From NCBI RefSeq assembly GCF_000420085.1, contig NZ_ATUG01000002.1, positions 1-64,000 on the forward strand: 64,000 bases of DNA. Direction: 5' to 3'. Positions 1 through 8,068 of this stretch are shown here, one piece after another. This DNA is from Desulfospira joergensenii DSM 10085 (GTDB lineage Bacteria; Desulfobacterota; Desulfobacteria; Desulfobacterales; Desulfobacteraceae). Positions within the stretch are counted from its first letter, which is position 1. Every line of letters begins with the position of its first letter. The notes under the pieces were generated by a model, which ran no database searches, was not told where the DNA came from, and saw only the letters and a program-made list of their open reading frames with translations. Position numbers and translations under genes: made by a program.

Positions 1-559
<559 letters not shown>

Positions 560-621
560 TAATCCTTTAACTAAAACTTTAAGGTCTTTTCAAGACCCGC
601 TTCAAAACTTCTTCACTGACC

Positions 622-637
622 AATTTTCAAAGATCAA
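622..637 (-). promoter_or_regulatory. boxA-like antitermination site in the rRNA leader
   Basis: The minus strand reads TTGATCTTTGAAAATTGG about 65-80 nt upstream of the 16S 5' end. This resembles the bacterial rrn boxA element (TGCTCTTTGAAAA type), which recruits NusB/S10 for antitermination. The position, between rrn promoter and 16S, is as expected. The match was made by eye. Confidence 0.5.
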
Positions 638-688
638 AAAAAAACTTCCAGGGCTGAACAACTTTTGTTGGCCCCGAAAGACCGGCGT

Positions 689-760
689 AATATGCATGAA
701 AACCAAATCAATGTCAAACGTTTTTTTTAGATTTTATTTTCTTTTTTCTATCCTCTTGAT
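689..760 (-). promoter_or_regulatory. rRNA operon promoter with AT-rich UP element
   Basis: On the minus strand a perfect -35 TTGACA (complement of 712-717) is followed, after exactly 17 bases, by CATATT (complement of 689-694) as the -10. Immediately upstream (718-760) is an A-tract-rich stretch typical of an UP element, and a GC-rich run follows the -10. The promoter points at the 16S gene and lies about 130 nt ahead of its mature 5' end. A short frame overlapping it on the plus strand is most likely non-coding. Confidence 0.7.
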
Positions 761-912
761 TTGGTTGATAAATTTTTTCCATATTTTCAAACTTCTCCCC
801 TGGTTTTTCGGATATGGGAAAAAGTTCATTCCCCTGAATACAAGAGTTATGGTATTCCTGAATCTGTTTTATATCAGGCGAACCCGAATATTTTATCCAA
901 AAGGACAACCGA

Positions 913-1461
913 ATGCAACCCGATGTTTTCACGGACGCCTCCTCAGCCATTCTCCTGTTTAAGGCCGGATTGATTTCCCCTTTTTTACAAAATTTCAATA
1001 TGGTGCTGGCCCGGTCTGTTTTCCAGGAACTCACCCGGAAGGGATATCCAGGATCTGAATCCTTTCTGGGCCAGGAGGAGCGGGTAAGGGATCCGGCAGG
1101 AACGGTTCGCTCTTTTGCCTGGGCACAGCAGGCCAATGGCCTGGACAGGGGGGAAAAAGAGACTATCTTGCTTTATGCTGAATCCGGACAGATTCAATCC
1201 CCGGACAGGGCCGGGGGGTTTATCCTTGTGGATGACGGCCGGGCTGCCCGTTTCTGCAGGGCCCAGGGCTTTGAGTTTATCAATGCCCTTCTGGTTCCCA
1301 AGGTCCTGCACTTTTCCGGGGTGATGAGGAATACGGACTGTGATGAGTCCATGGACCGGCTCAGGCGGCTTGGACGGTATTCAGACCGGATTATTTCCCG
1401 GGCCTATGCGTTCACCCGTGCAGACCTGGACTATTTTATAAAGGAAAACTCTGATGACTGA
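913..1461 (+). CDS. PIN-domain-like protein (putative ribonuclease fold)
   Basis: 182 aa. The pattern fits the PIN nuclease superfamily (DUF3368-like, VapC-related). An N-terminal acidic start motif (FTDASSAILL, Asp near residue 8) is followed by a helix with Glu (SVFQELT), a central GLDRGEKETILLY motif and a late VDDGRAARFC motif with paired Asp. These supply the acidic residues that bind metal in PIN RNases. The remaining approximately 50 C-terminal residues are basic and helical. AAGGA lies 8 nt before the ATG. The gene diverges from the rRNA promoter and overlaps the next gene by 8 nt, so the two are probably translated together. No antitoxin-like gene is adjacent, so a toxin role is not supported; tRNA or rRNA processing or another nuclease role is equally possible. 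Confidence 0.6.
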   Translation: MQPDVFTDASSAILLFKAGLISPFLQNFNMVLARSVFQELTRKGYPGSESFLGQEERVRDPAGTVRSFAWAQQANGLDRGEKETILLYAESGQIQSPDRAGGFILVDDGRAARFCRAQGFEFINALLVPKVLHFSGVMRNTDCDESMDRLRRLGRYSDRIISRAYAFTRADLDYFIKENSDD

Positions 1462-1954
1462 TCTCTCCAATGGTTTTCACATATCTGACCCGGACACCTG
1501 GCGGAGAAAGGCCACGGCCTTTGTGACCCGGACCCATCAGCATTTGTGGGGAAAGAACAACGAAGATCCCATGGTCTTTCTCTTCCGCCGGGGACTGACC
1601 CACGATTTTATCCGGGCCATGCACCTGGGATGGAACAAATTCGGACAGAAAAGAAGCCCGGCCAGCTGGGGAATCCAGCACCGTTCTGCTTCTGAAGAGG
1701 ACAAGCTCTTTCTTCCGGCCGGAATCGTGGTTCCTCATATTGTGGAAAAAGAATTGAAGGCCGTCTTTATCCTTTCCATGGACCAAGAGAACCGCTGCTG
1801 GCTGGTGCCGGGCAGCCCCGAGAACCGACTGGTCCTGGGAACCCCCGGAGACAGGCCTGAAACCAGCAATGATCTGGCCATCGGCCTGAAAAAATGGCAG
1901 GATTCCGGTCAAACCGGGGGAATCGTGATTGAGCCCCGGATCAATCCGTTTTAG
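1454..1954 (+). CDS. DnaG-primase N-core-like protein lacking the catalytic TOPRIM motif
   Basis: 166 aa. The central part resembles the region of DnaG-type primases between zinc finger and TOPRIM. It has a helix like the primase 'RGLT..I..+.LGW' segment (FRRGLTHDFIRAMHLGWNKF), then a beta-rich KLFLPAGIVVPHI stretch and NRCWLVPGSPENRLVLG. No CHC2 zinc finger and no EGxxD TOPRIM motif is visible, so primase activity is unlikely; the protein may be a stand-alone relic or binding domain. It overlaps the PIN-like gene by 8 nt, indicating a two-gene unit. The assignment rests on motif resemblance alone; 'conserved hypothetical' is the safe label. Confidence 0.45.
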   Translation: MTDLSNGFHISDPDTWRRKATAFVTRTHQHLWGKNNEDPMVFLFRRGLTHDFIRAMHLGWNKFGQKRSPASWGIQHRSASEEDKLFLPAGIVVPHIVEKELKAVFILSMDQENRCWLVPGSPENRLVLGTPGDRPETSNDLAIGLKKWQDSGQTGGIVIEPRINPF

Positions 1955-2052
1955 GAACCCGGTGCCGGAACGGATTGTGGGATAAAAACATTGTAAAAAA
2001 ATTTTCATGGGCAGAGCATAACATCAAGAAAAATAAGGTATTGATCTTTAGA

Positions 2053-2081
2053 TTGACATTGCCTAAGATTCCCGGATTAAA
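2053..2081 (+). promoter_or_regulatory. candidate sigma-70 promoter of the partner-switching operon
   Basis: TTGACA at 2053-2058, a 17-base spacer and ATTAAA at 2076-2081, about 70 nt before the STAS gene, in an AT-rich gap. The -35 is perfect and the -10 is weak. Confidence 0.45.
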
Positions 2082-2148
2082 AGCGGTATCATTTAAATGA
2101 ATTTTAATTGAACTAGCTGGGGGAAAACCCGCAAAAGGATACAGACAA

Positions 2149-2484
2149 ATGGATATCAAGGTTGAAGACAAAGATCATGTAACCCTTGTCGATATTTCAG
2201 GAAGGCTGGATGCGTCCACCGCATCAAAGCTGGAAGCTGCCCTGGACCAGGTGGCAGAAAATCCGCCGGGCCAGACCGTCATCTCGCTACAAGAGCTGAT
2301 CTATATCAGCAGTGCAGGCTTAAGGGTTCTTCTCTCCTTTGCGAAAAAACTGCAGCCCAAGGGAGCCGGACTCTCCTTTGCCGGGCTGGAGGGCAGTGTA
2401 AAAGGGGTGTTTGAAATTTCAGGCTTTTATTCCCTTTTCAAGGTGTATCCCACCGTCGACGAAGCGGTTTCCGCGGCCGGATAA
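2149..2484 (+). CDS. STAS-domain anti-sigma factor antagonist (SpoIIAA/RsbV/BtrV type)
   Basis: 111 aa, a single STAS domain over the whole length. The signature phospho-acceptor loop is present (ELIYISSAGLRVLLSF), with the Ser before AGLRVL as the residue normally phosphorylated by the cognate kinase. In such modules the unphosphorylated STAS protein sequesters the HATPase anti-sigma kinase, and a PP2C phosphatase reactivates it. Both partners follow directly downstream (2577 and 2990), completing the RsbV-RsbW-RsbU/BtrV-BtrW-BtrU logic. AAAGGA lies about 9 nt before the ATG. No sigma factor gene is adjacent, so the output target is not visible here. Confidence 0.9.
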   Translation: MDIKVEDKDHVTLVDISGRLDASTASKLEAALDQVAENPPGQTVISLQELIYISSAGLRVLLSFAKKLQPKGAGLSFAGLEGSVKGVFEISGFYSLFKVYPTVDEAVSAAG

Positions 2485-2576
2485 ATCCTGGAATCCGGCT
2501 TTCCCGGCCGGCTGCCGGGGGATGATTTCATCCGGATATCTGAAAATCCCCAATTCCTTTGAAAGGATCTTGATCC

Positions 2577-2987
2577 ATGCTTTCCAAATCCTGGCCGGCA
2601 GACCTTTCATCCCTTGAGCGGCTCCAAGCCTTTATTGAAGAATGGGGCTCCGGGGAAGGCTTGTCTTCTGAAACAAAAAACCAGCTCAACCTGCTGCTGG
2701 AAGAAATCGTTGTCAATATCGTCAACTACGCTTATCAGGATCCTTCCGGACAGGTTTTCAACATTGATATCAAAACCACACCCGAGGAAATCCAAATCTG
2801 CATATCGGATTCCGGCCTTCCTTTCAATCCCCTGGAGGCAGAAGATCCGGATCTTTCGTCCGGGGTGGAGGACCGTCCTGTGGGCGGCCTCGGCATCTTT
2901 TTTGTCAAGCAGTTTACCACCCATGCCGCCTATGAACGGCGGGACAATAAAAATTATCTGACCCTGACGGTGGCCAAAGGAAAGTAA
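2577..2987 (+). CDS. HATPase anti-sigma serine kinase (RsbW/SpoIIAB/BtrW type)
   Basis: 136 aa, a GHKL ATPase domain of the anti-sigma class. The N box (LLLEEIVVNIVNYAY, Glu and Asn ligands of Mg-ATP), G1 box (SDSGLPFNPL) and G2 box (GGLGIFFVKQF) are all recognisable. These proteins phosphorylate their STAS partner and hold a sigma factor or other target in its absence. The gene sits between the STAS gene (92 nt upstream) and the phosphatase (2 nt downstream), so the three are one operon. An AAAGGA element lies 10 nt before the start. Confidence 0.88.
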   Translation: MLSKSWPADLSSLERLQAFIEEWGSGEGLSSETKNQLNLLLEEIVVNIVNYAYQDPSGQVFNIDIKTTPEEIQICISDSGLPFNPLEAEDPDLSSGVEDRPVGGLGIFFVKQFTTHAAYERRDNKNYLTLTVAKGK

Positions 2988-2989
2988 CC

Positions 2990-4990
2990 ATGTTCTCTTC
3001 CATGAAGTTCAAGATTCTCTTTTTTATTTCCATTGTGATGATTGCCACAGCCGGGTTCAATATTTATTTTTCCGGTGCCCGGGTGGGCGATGCCATGGTT
3101 GAGACCCAAAAAGCCTCCATGGCAAAAATCCTGGAGTTTGTCGGCCTCAACACCAAGGCGGAGTACCGGCGGCTCCTATCTGAAAAAACCCAAATGACCC
3201 TTCACAAGAAAAGACGGCTCAAAGAAACGGCCCAGGTGATCCTGTCGGTATTTGAATCCTACCAGAGCATCTCCCGGCAGGTGACGGCCTCCAAAAAACG
3301 GGTATCCGGCTGGATCGAAAAATGGGTATCCTTGGCGGCTTTTGATACCTTTGACTACCTGGTTCTCGATAAGCAGGCCCAGGTGATCTATTCATCCACT
3401 CCGGATTTTACCCAGGAACATATCGATACCTTAACAGATATCAAAGGCCGGGAGCTGTCCACCCTGCTGCAGTTCCAGAACCTTTCCAAAGAAGGGGAAT
3501 ATGCACTGATTAATCCCGGCGGGCAGGGACGGCTGATTTTTTTACTCCCCTATCCCGACTGGGAGATCACCATCGCGACCACCATTGATACCAGTGACAT
3601 TGAGTCCGAGGCCCAGGAAAAACTGGACAATATTGTCGTGGCGTTGAACGGCATCTCAAAAAACCTGGTTGAATTCAAGGACGGCTTTTCCTTTATGTTT
3701 GACCAGGACCGCCAATTCCTGATCTCGCCCGGTCAGGAGCGGGAGAAGCGTCTGGGGCAAAGCATCAACCTGATCACCGGGAACCCGGTGATGGAGGATA
3801 TGATGGCCGCAGCCAAATCCGATGATCCCAAATTGCTCTACATTGACTCAAAGGATGTGAAAAAAAGAGAAATCTCCATCAATGTAAGTTACTTCAAGAA
3901 TCTGGACTGGTATATCGGGGTGGCCGTACCCCTGGATGAAATCAAACGTCCGGCAAGGGAACTTGTTTTCCAGCAGAGCCTGATCATTTTTGCCATTCTT
4001 CTGGTTACCCTGATGGTGATCCGGTTCATTGTGGGAAAAATTGCCTCCCCGTTAAAGCGGCTGACCCTTCATGCCAAACAGCTTCCCAGCCAGGATTTTA
4101 CCCGGGCCTCAGAGGAGGACAGTCCCATCCGGGATCTTCCGGAAAAATACCGCGACGAAATCGGGGAACTGGCCTCCTCATTCATTTTTATGGAAAAAGA
4201 ACTCAAGGCCAATATTTCCAATTTGATCCGGGCCACCGAGGCCAGACAGAAGATCCAGAGCGAACTGAACGTGGCCCAGGAAATCCAGATGGGAATCCTA
4301 CCCAAAACCTTTCCCACCTTTCCCGAATTCAAAGAATTTGACCTTCACGCCACCCTGAAACCGGCCAGGGAAGTGGGGGGCGATCTGTATGACTTTTTTC
4401 AAATCGACAATGACCATATCTGCTTCACCCTGGGCGATGTTTCCGATAAAGGGGTTCCGGCCGCCCTTTTCATGGTCATCACCCGGACCCTGATCAAAAC
4501 GACTTCAGAACAGGAAGCCTCTCCTGGGGCCATCATGACCCGAGTGAATGCCATCCTGGCGGCAGATAACCCGCGATCCATGTTTGTGACCCTGATCATC
4601 GGCATTTTCAATTTCAGGACTGGCAAAATTGTCTATGCCAACGGCGGCCACAATCCCCCGGTGCTGATCCCAAAAAACGGACCGGCTGTTTATGAGGAAG
4701 GCAAAAAAGAACCCATTGTCGGGGTGATGGAGATGGGGTCCTATACCGATATCGAACTGGATCTGGAAGCCGGGGACTGCATTCTCCTGTACACGGACGG
4801 TGTCACCGAAGCCATGAACCGGGATAATGTCTGCTTTTCAGAGGAAACACTGCTTCGCTCTGCCGAAGCCGGCAAGGGCAGCGGCACGGAAACCCTGATC
4901 AAGCGGGTCATGGCCGATGTGGAATCCCATGCCGGTGGAGCGCCCCAGTCCGATGACATCGCCATGCTGGGCATCCTTTATAATGGATAG
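2990..4990 (+). CDS. Membrane SpoIIE/PP2C-type phosphatase with Cache sensor and HAMP
   Basis: 666 aa. One membrane segment at about residues 8-28, an extracytoplasmic Cache-like sensor to about 325, a second membrane helix near 329-349, a HAMP linker, a short coiled coil and a SpoIIE (PPM) phosphatase domain from about 425 to the end. PPM metal-binding motifs are intact: GGDLYDFF, GDVSDKG, YTDGVTEA and SDDIAML. Its likely role is to dephosphorylate the STAS protein at 2149 when an external signal is sensed, as RsbU/BtrU proteins do. The start codon follows the kinase stop by 2 nt, with GGAAAG as ribosome site. In Bordetella an equivalent BtrU-V-W set controls the T3SS; here the module lies directly beside a T3SS effector unit. 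Confidence 0.9.
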   Translation: MFSSMKFKILFFISIVMIATAGFNIYFSGARVGDAMVETQKASMAKILEFVGLNTKAEYRRLLSEKTQMTLHKKRRLKETAQVILSVFESYQSISRQVTASKKRVSGWIEKWVSLAAFDTFDYLVLDKQAQVIYSSTPDFTQEHIDTLTDIKGRELSTLLQFQNLSKEGEYALINPGGQGRLIFLLPYPDWEITIATTIDTSDIESEAQEKLDNIVVALNGISKNLVEFKDGFSFMFDQDRQFLISPGQEREKRLGQSINLITGNPVMEDMMAAAKSDDPKLLYIDSKDVKKREISINVSYFKNLDWYIGVAVPLDEIKRPARELVFQQSLIIFAILLVTLMVIRFIVGKIASPLKRLTLHAKQLPSQDFTRASEEDSPIRDLPEKYRDEIGELASSFIFMEKELKANISNLIRATEARQKIQSELNVAQEIQMGILPKTFPTFPEFKEFDLHATLKPAREVGGDLYDFFQIDNDHICFTLGDVSDKGVPAALFMVITRTLIKTTSEQEASPGAIMTRVNAILAADNPRSMFVTLIIGIFNFRTGKIVYANGGHNPPVLIPKNGPAVYEEGKKEPIVGVMEMGSYTDIELDLEAGDCILLYTDGVTEAMNRDNVCFSEETLLRSAEAGKGSGTETLIKRVMADVESHAGGAPQSDDIAMLGILYNG

Positions 4991-5035
4991 GGGTTATCCC
5001 GGATATGTCACGAAAGAAAAAAGTCGAATTTCAGG

Positions 5036-5506
5036 TTAGACCCTGAGAGCGTAATCCGGCAAGGCCTGGTCCTGCCATTTGTTCCCGGTTTCATCCGGCA
5101 AGGGGGAGGAAAGCTGTTTCTTTAAGGCCACTGCCGCCTGTAAATAATTTTCCGTCAGGTTTCCAAACCCCAGGTGGTCGCACTGGGAAAAAGGATAGAC
5201 CAGCACATAGGAGAGAACCCCTGGATTGGGCCCGATATTTACGCTTCCCCCCAGGGTTTCCTGCTGGAAATAGTTCAGAGCCATGGCCTTTTTCATCAAT
5301 TGATGGTCAAAGGCGGGATTTCCGCTCAGACTGGCAAGAACCGCCTGAAGCACAAAATGATCCGGCTGCTTCTCCGAAACCATGATCGAAAATGGAATCT
5401 CCTCCTTTAAAACAAGAGTGCAGACCCCCTGGTCGTCAAACTCGGGGGTAAATTCCGATCCGGCTGCCATATGATTGAGCCAGTTGTATAACAATTCCTG
5501 AGTCAT
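5036..5506 (-). CDS. CesT/SycE-type T3SS chaperone (second chaperone of the lipase effector unit)
   Basis: 156 aa, small and acidic, with the alpha-beta-alpha pattern of class I T3SS chaperones. An N-terminal helix (MTQELLYNWLNHM) is followed by strands ending in FSIMVSEK, a central helix (DHQLMKKAMALNYFQQET), two strands (GVLSYVLVYPF) and a C-terminal helix (LTENYLQAAVALKKQL). It lies 17 nt downstream of the lipase-like effector on the same strand, with AAGGAAGGATGAG just before the ATG. Its partner is probably that effector. The converging partner-switching operon ends 46 nt away, with no clear terminator between. Confidence 0.72.
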   Translation of the reverse strand: MTQELLYNWLNHMAAGSEFTPEFDDQGVCTLVLKEEIPFSIMVSEKQPDHFVLQAVLASLSGNPAFDHQLMKKAMALNYFQQETLGGSVNIGPNPGVLSYVLVYPFSQCDHLGFGNLTENYLQAAVALKKQLSSPLPDETGNKWQDQALPDYALRV

Positions 5507-5522
5507 CTCATCCTTCCTTTAT

Positions 5523-7115
5523 TTAAAAAATGCTTGAATGATCCGGGCTGAGTTCCGGGATTTCCTTCATGGACCGTTCTGCAAATTTGTTCCAGATATC
5601 GTGCGCATGGTTGTGAATCTTCATGGTCTGGTCGCTTTTTTTACCGATGCCGCCAAGTTTTCCCAACCCCATTACATTGAGGACCACATGGATCCCCTTT
5701 CCTTTGTATTGGTAGCCGGCAGACTCTTCGTTGATCCGGTACCCGGATCCGATAATATGGGATGTGTTTTTCCCGGTCAGGTATTCAAACCCTTTGGCCA
5801 TTCCCCGGGAAAACCGACTGTTATCCGTAAGCCAATCGCCTTTGACGCTTAAATGGGTGATCCGGTCCTTAGTCACGGCCTTGTGCATGGCTTCAACCCC
5901 CAGATCCTTCTGCAGCTGGGGAGACAGGGGAGCGGTATGGGTTGTGGTGACCCTCAGATCATTTTTAATGCCGATATAGGTGGCCAGAGCCCCGCCCATG
6001 GAGTGTCCTTTGCACTCGATATTGAAATCTTCCCCGAATTTTTCCTTAAACAGGGCGGCGATTTCACTACCCTGTTTAAAGTTCGGAGGCATGCCATAGG
6101 TCAGACCGCTCATGGCCAGATCCGTGGAAAAGTGTTCAGCGCCGACCCAAGGCCCTTCCTGGTCTGTTCCCGATCCAGTGCCGAGAAACTGAAGATGAAT
6201 GGTCGGCTTACCCCCCTCTCCCGGAAAGGCGTTCACGGCAAACATCATGGCCAGCCCGGTGTTTTTGTCGATAAACATGCCGTCATGGGACTTGATGTTG
6301 GACTTCAGCTTCAGGGGCAGGTTGTCTGAAATGGACTTGGCCATTTTATATGAGTCCTGCTGCTGGATAAAATCGGTGAAATCCTGGGCCTTTTTGGCAT
6401 GGCCCCCCTTATAGTGTTTATACATGGCGGACAGCTGCTCCTCTTTGGGCATCGCGGAAGGATCCGGGCATTTGCTCCGGACATCCTTGACATACTCTTC
6501 AAAGGAGAGAGGGTCTCCCGGATCTTTTTTCACAAACTGATCAAAGGCCTCTGTCTTTTTGACGTGATCTTTTGCATAATCCTTATAATATTGCGCCACG
6601 GATTCATCACTGAAAAGCAGTCTCCCGTTCGGAGATTTACTTTTCATATCTTGGATATACTCTTCCTTGCTGAGAAGCGGTCCCGGATCTTCCGGGAGAT
6701 CAACTCCCAGGTGAACGCCGGTGCCGGCCAGTCCGCCGCCGCATATTTCCGACTCTCTGGCCAGGGTCTGCAATTTAACAAGGCCTTCTCCGGTGTTGAG
6801 AAGTTCCCGGGCATCTTTGAACGGCGGTGATAATTCCTTCCGGGCAGACGCTTCTGCCAAGTTGAAGATGTGCTTGATCAGGGAGCCCACCGGATCCATG
6901 GCCAGTTTGGCCAGGGACTGAAAGGGCTTTGTCAGCCGGTCGACCAGATTATGTACGTTCTTACCAAACCCGAGGCACTGTTGAAGGGCATTGCCCCGAT
7001 AATTATCCAGACCCAGGATCTGGCCGAGCCCCTTGTCACGGACGTCTGTCGGGTTGATATCGCCGTTCTGGACAAATTGCTTTTGCGGGATGACGGAAGA
7101 TGGATCTATGGGCAT
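5523..7115 (-). CDS. Putative T3SS effector with lipase class 3-like domain
   Basis: 530 aa. The start is the ATG at 7115 (MPIDPSS...), which has AAGGAGG six bases upstream; a TTG start six codons earlier would bury that site. The N-terminal approximately 120 residues are amphipathic and low in motifs, fitting a secretion and membrane-binding region. A segment at roughly 150-270 contains two related copies of a 'DP(G)xxLSxEEYIxDxxSK' unit about 55 residues apart. The C-terminal half has the nucleophile elbow ECKGHSMGGALATYIGI, the GHSMGG of alpha/beta-fold lipases (Lipase_3), with later Asp and His residues that could complete the triad. No signal peptide is visible. It sits between two CesT-type chaperones in one operon, hence the effector call; the substrate (phospholipid or ester) is unknown. 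Confidence 0.7.
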   Translation of the reverse strand: MPIDPSSVIPQKQFVQNGDINPTDVRDKGLGQILGLDNYRGNALQQCLGFGKNVHNLVDRLTKPFQSLAKLAMDPVGSLIKHIFNLAEASARKELSPPFKDARELLNTGEGLVKLQTLARESEICGGGLAGTGVHLGVDLPEDPGPLLSKEEYIQDMKSKSPNGRLLFSDESVAQYYKDYAKDHVKKTEAFDQFVKKDPGDPLSFEEYVKDVRSKCPDPSAMPKEEQLSAMYKHYKGGHAKKAQDFTDFIQQQDSYKMAKSISDNLPLKLKSNIKSHDGMFIDKNTGLAMMFAVNAFPGEGGKPTIHLQFLGTGSGTDQEGPWVGAEHFSTDLAMSGLTYGMPPNFKQGSEIAALFKEKFGEDFNIECKGHSMGGALATYIGIKNDLRVTTTHTAPLSPQLQKDLGVEAMHKAVTKDRITHLSVKGDWLTDNSRFSRGMAKGFEYLTGKNTSHIIGSGYRINEESAGYQYKGKGIHVVLNVMGLGKLGGIGKKSDQTMKIHNHAHDIWNKFAERSMKEIPELSPDHSSIF

Positions 7116-7142
7116 TTTTCCCTCCTTGATCAAGATGGCCGG

Positions 7143-7562
7143 TTATGCCATTCCTATGGTTCCTAAAACGGTTTTTGTCCCTTCGCAGATATCGAAAAAG
7201 TGCAGGAAGGTATGGACGAAACGGTTGGCGTCATAGCTGTCCACCGGCCGTCCAAAGGTCAGCAGCACGGACCGGTTGTCCTCTGACAGGCAGAAACTGC
7301 CCTGGAGAGTCTCTGCCTGCTCCAGGTTGAGGCGAAGAAGATGATGCATCATCTGCAGCTGGACTGCCGGATTTTCGGGAAAAGGACAGATCACCGAATA
7401 CATGTAAAATCCCCGGGTCTCCGGGTTTACTGCCATCTCCAAGGTGATATTGTCCTTAAATTCCACTGCACAGGATGCATCCTCATTCATGACCAGTTCT
7501 TTTCCAAGGACATTACTGAGTTGATGAAGCCAGTTTACATAGGTTTCGAGAATCTGAGCCAT
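7143..7562 (-). CDS. CesT-type T3SS chaperone (first chaperone of the lipase effector unit)
   Basis: 139 aa, starting at the ATG at 7562 (MAQILETYVNWL), where GGAGGA is correctly spaced. A longer in-frame extension upstream runs into the promoter and is not supported. The fold pattern matches class I chaperones: N-terminal helix, strands (ITLEMAVNPE), central helix (LQMMHHLLRLNLEQAETLQG), strands (SVLLTFGRPVD) and a C-terminal helix. It is the first gene after a sigma-54-type promoter at 7655-7671 and is followed 27 nt later by the lipase-like effector. It probably binds the N-terminus of that effector. Confidence 0.72.
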   Translation of the reverse strand: MAQILETYVNWLHQLSNVLGKELVMNEDASCAVEFKDNITLEMAVNPETRGFYMYSVICPFPENPAVQLQMMHHLLRLNLEQAETLQGSFCLSEDNRSVLLTFGRPVDSYDANRFVHTFLHFFDICEGTKTVLGTIGMA

Positions 7563-7654
7563 GGGCTTTTCCTCCGGGTTAGAATCGTTCAAAGGGAAAA
7601 CATGTTTCCGGGTTGGTCCTGTAACAACTCCTTTATTTTTCAATATGACTCGTT

Positions 7655-7671
7655 TGCAACAATCGCGCCAG
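7655..7671 (-). promoter_or_regulatory. sigma-54 (-24/-12) promoter for the lipase effector unit
   Basis: The minus strand reads CTGGCGCGATTGTTGCA, i.e. GG-N10-GC with a near-consensus TTGCA at -12. It lies about 95 nt before the chaperone start at 7562. The gap to the diverging gene (7563-8068, about 500 bp) has no convincing coding frame. It carries this promoter, the opposite one at 7951-7968 and GC-rich sequence between them where an activator could bind; I could not define that site. Confidence 0.65.
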
Positions 7672-7950
7672 AACAAAAATAAGGATTTATATCCGGAATC
7701 CGAATAGAGCCGCAAACTAAGTTGGCAGCCTTTCCAGGCCTTGGGCAAAGATGCCAATTTTCTTGCCGGCTGAATCGACTCCATGCCGGAATCCATTTCC
7801 CAGATGCGGGCTCGGGGTCACGGCCGGCGGAAAAACCGCTTTTGCCGGACCGGGCAGCGGCCGGATTTTCAAAGGATCTGCCTGGACAAATGCACCGCTG
7901 GAGCGGCCGGCGACATCCAAACGAACCAATCCTTGTCATCCGAGTAAAAG

Positions 7951-7968
7951 TTCGGTATGGTCCTTGCA
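7951..7968 (+). promoter_or_regulatory. sigma-54 (-24/-12) promoter for the first kinase effector unit
   Basis: Plus strand TTCGGTATGGTCCTTGCA, with GG at 7954-7955, ten bases and GC at 7966-7967, including a consensus TTGCA. It points at the chaperone gene at 8069, about 90 nt downstream. Together with the element at 7655-7671 it makes a divergent sigma-54 promoter pair. Confidence 0.6.
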
Positions 7969-8068
7969 TTCTTGCAACAGAGTAAACCACAGCCGGAAAG
8001 ATCGGGTCTGTTCTATAAAAAACTTCAGGGCGGGCCGGACCGGATAAACCTTCATCAGGAGTGGATCT

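Noticed and set aside
696..962. Open frame of 88 codons on the plus strand over the rRNA promoter
   Set aside because: It overlaps a near-consensus rRNA promoter and its UP element, has no ribosome site and has an odd Phe/Leu-rich composition caused by T-runs.
2112..2140. GG-N10-GC match before the STAS gene
   Set aside because: The GC half lacks TTGC and it lies too close to the start codon; the TTGACA element upstream is the better promoter.
7116..7133. TTG start for the lipase-like effector
   Set aside because: The AAGGAGG ribosome site lies within that extension and is correctly spaced for the ATG at 7115.
7563..8068. Several open frames on both strands in the divergent promoter gap
   Set aside because: Composition is not protein-like, frames overlap both sigma-54 elements, and none has a ribosome site.
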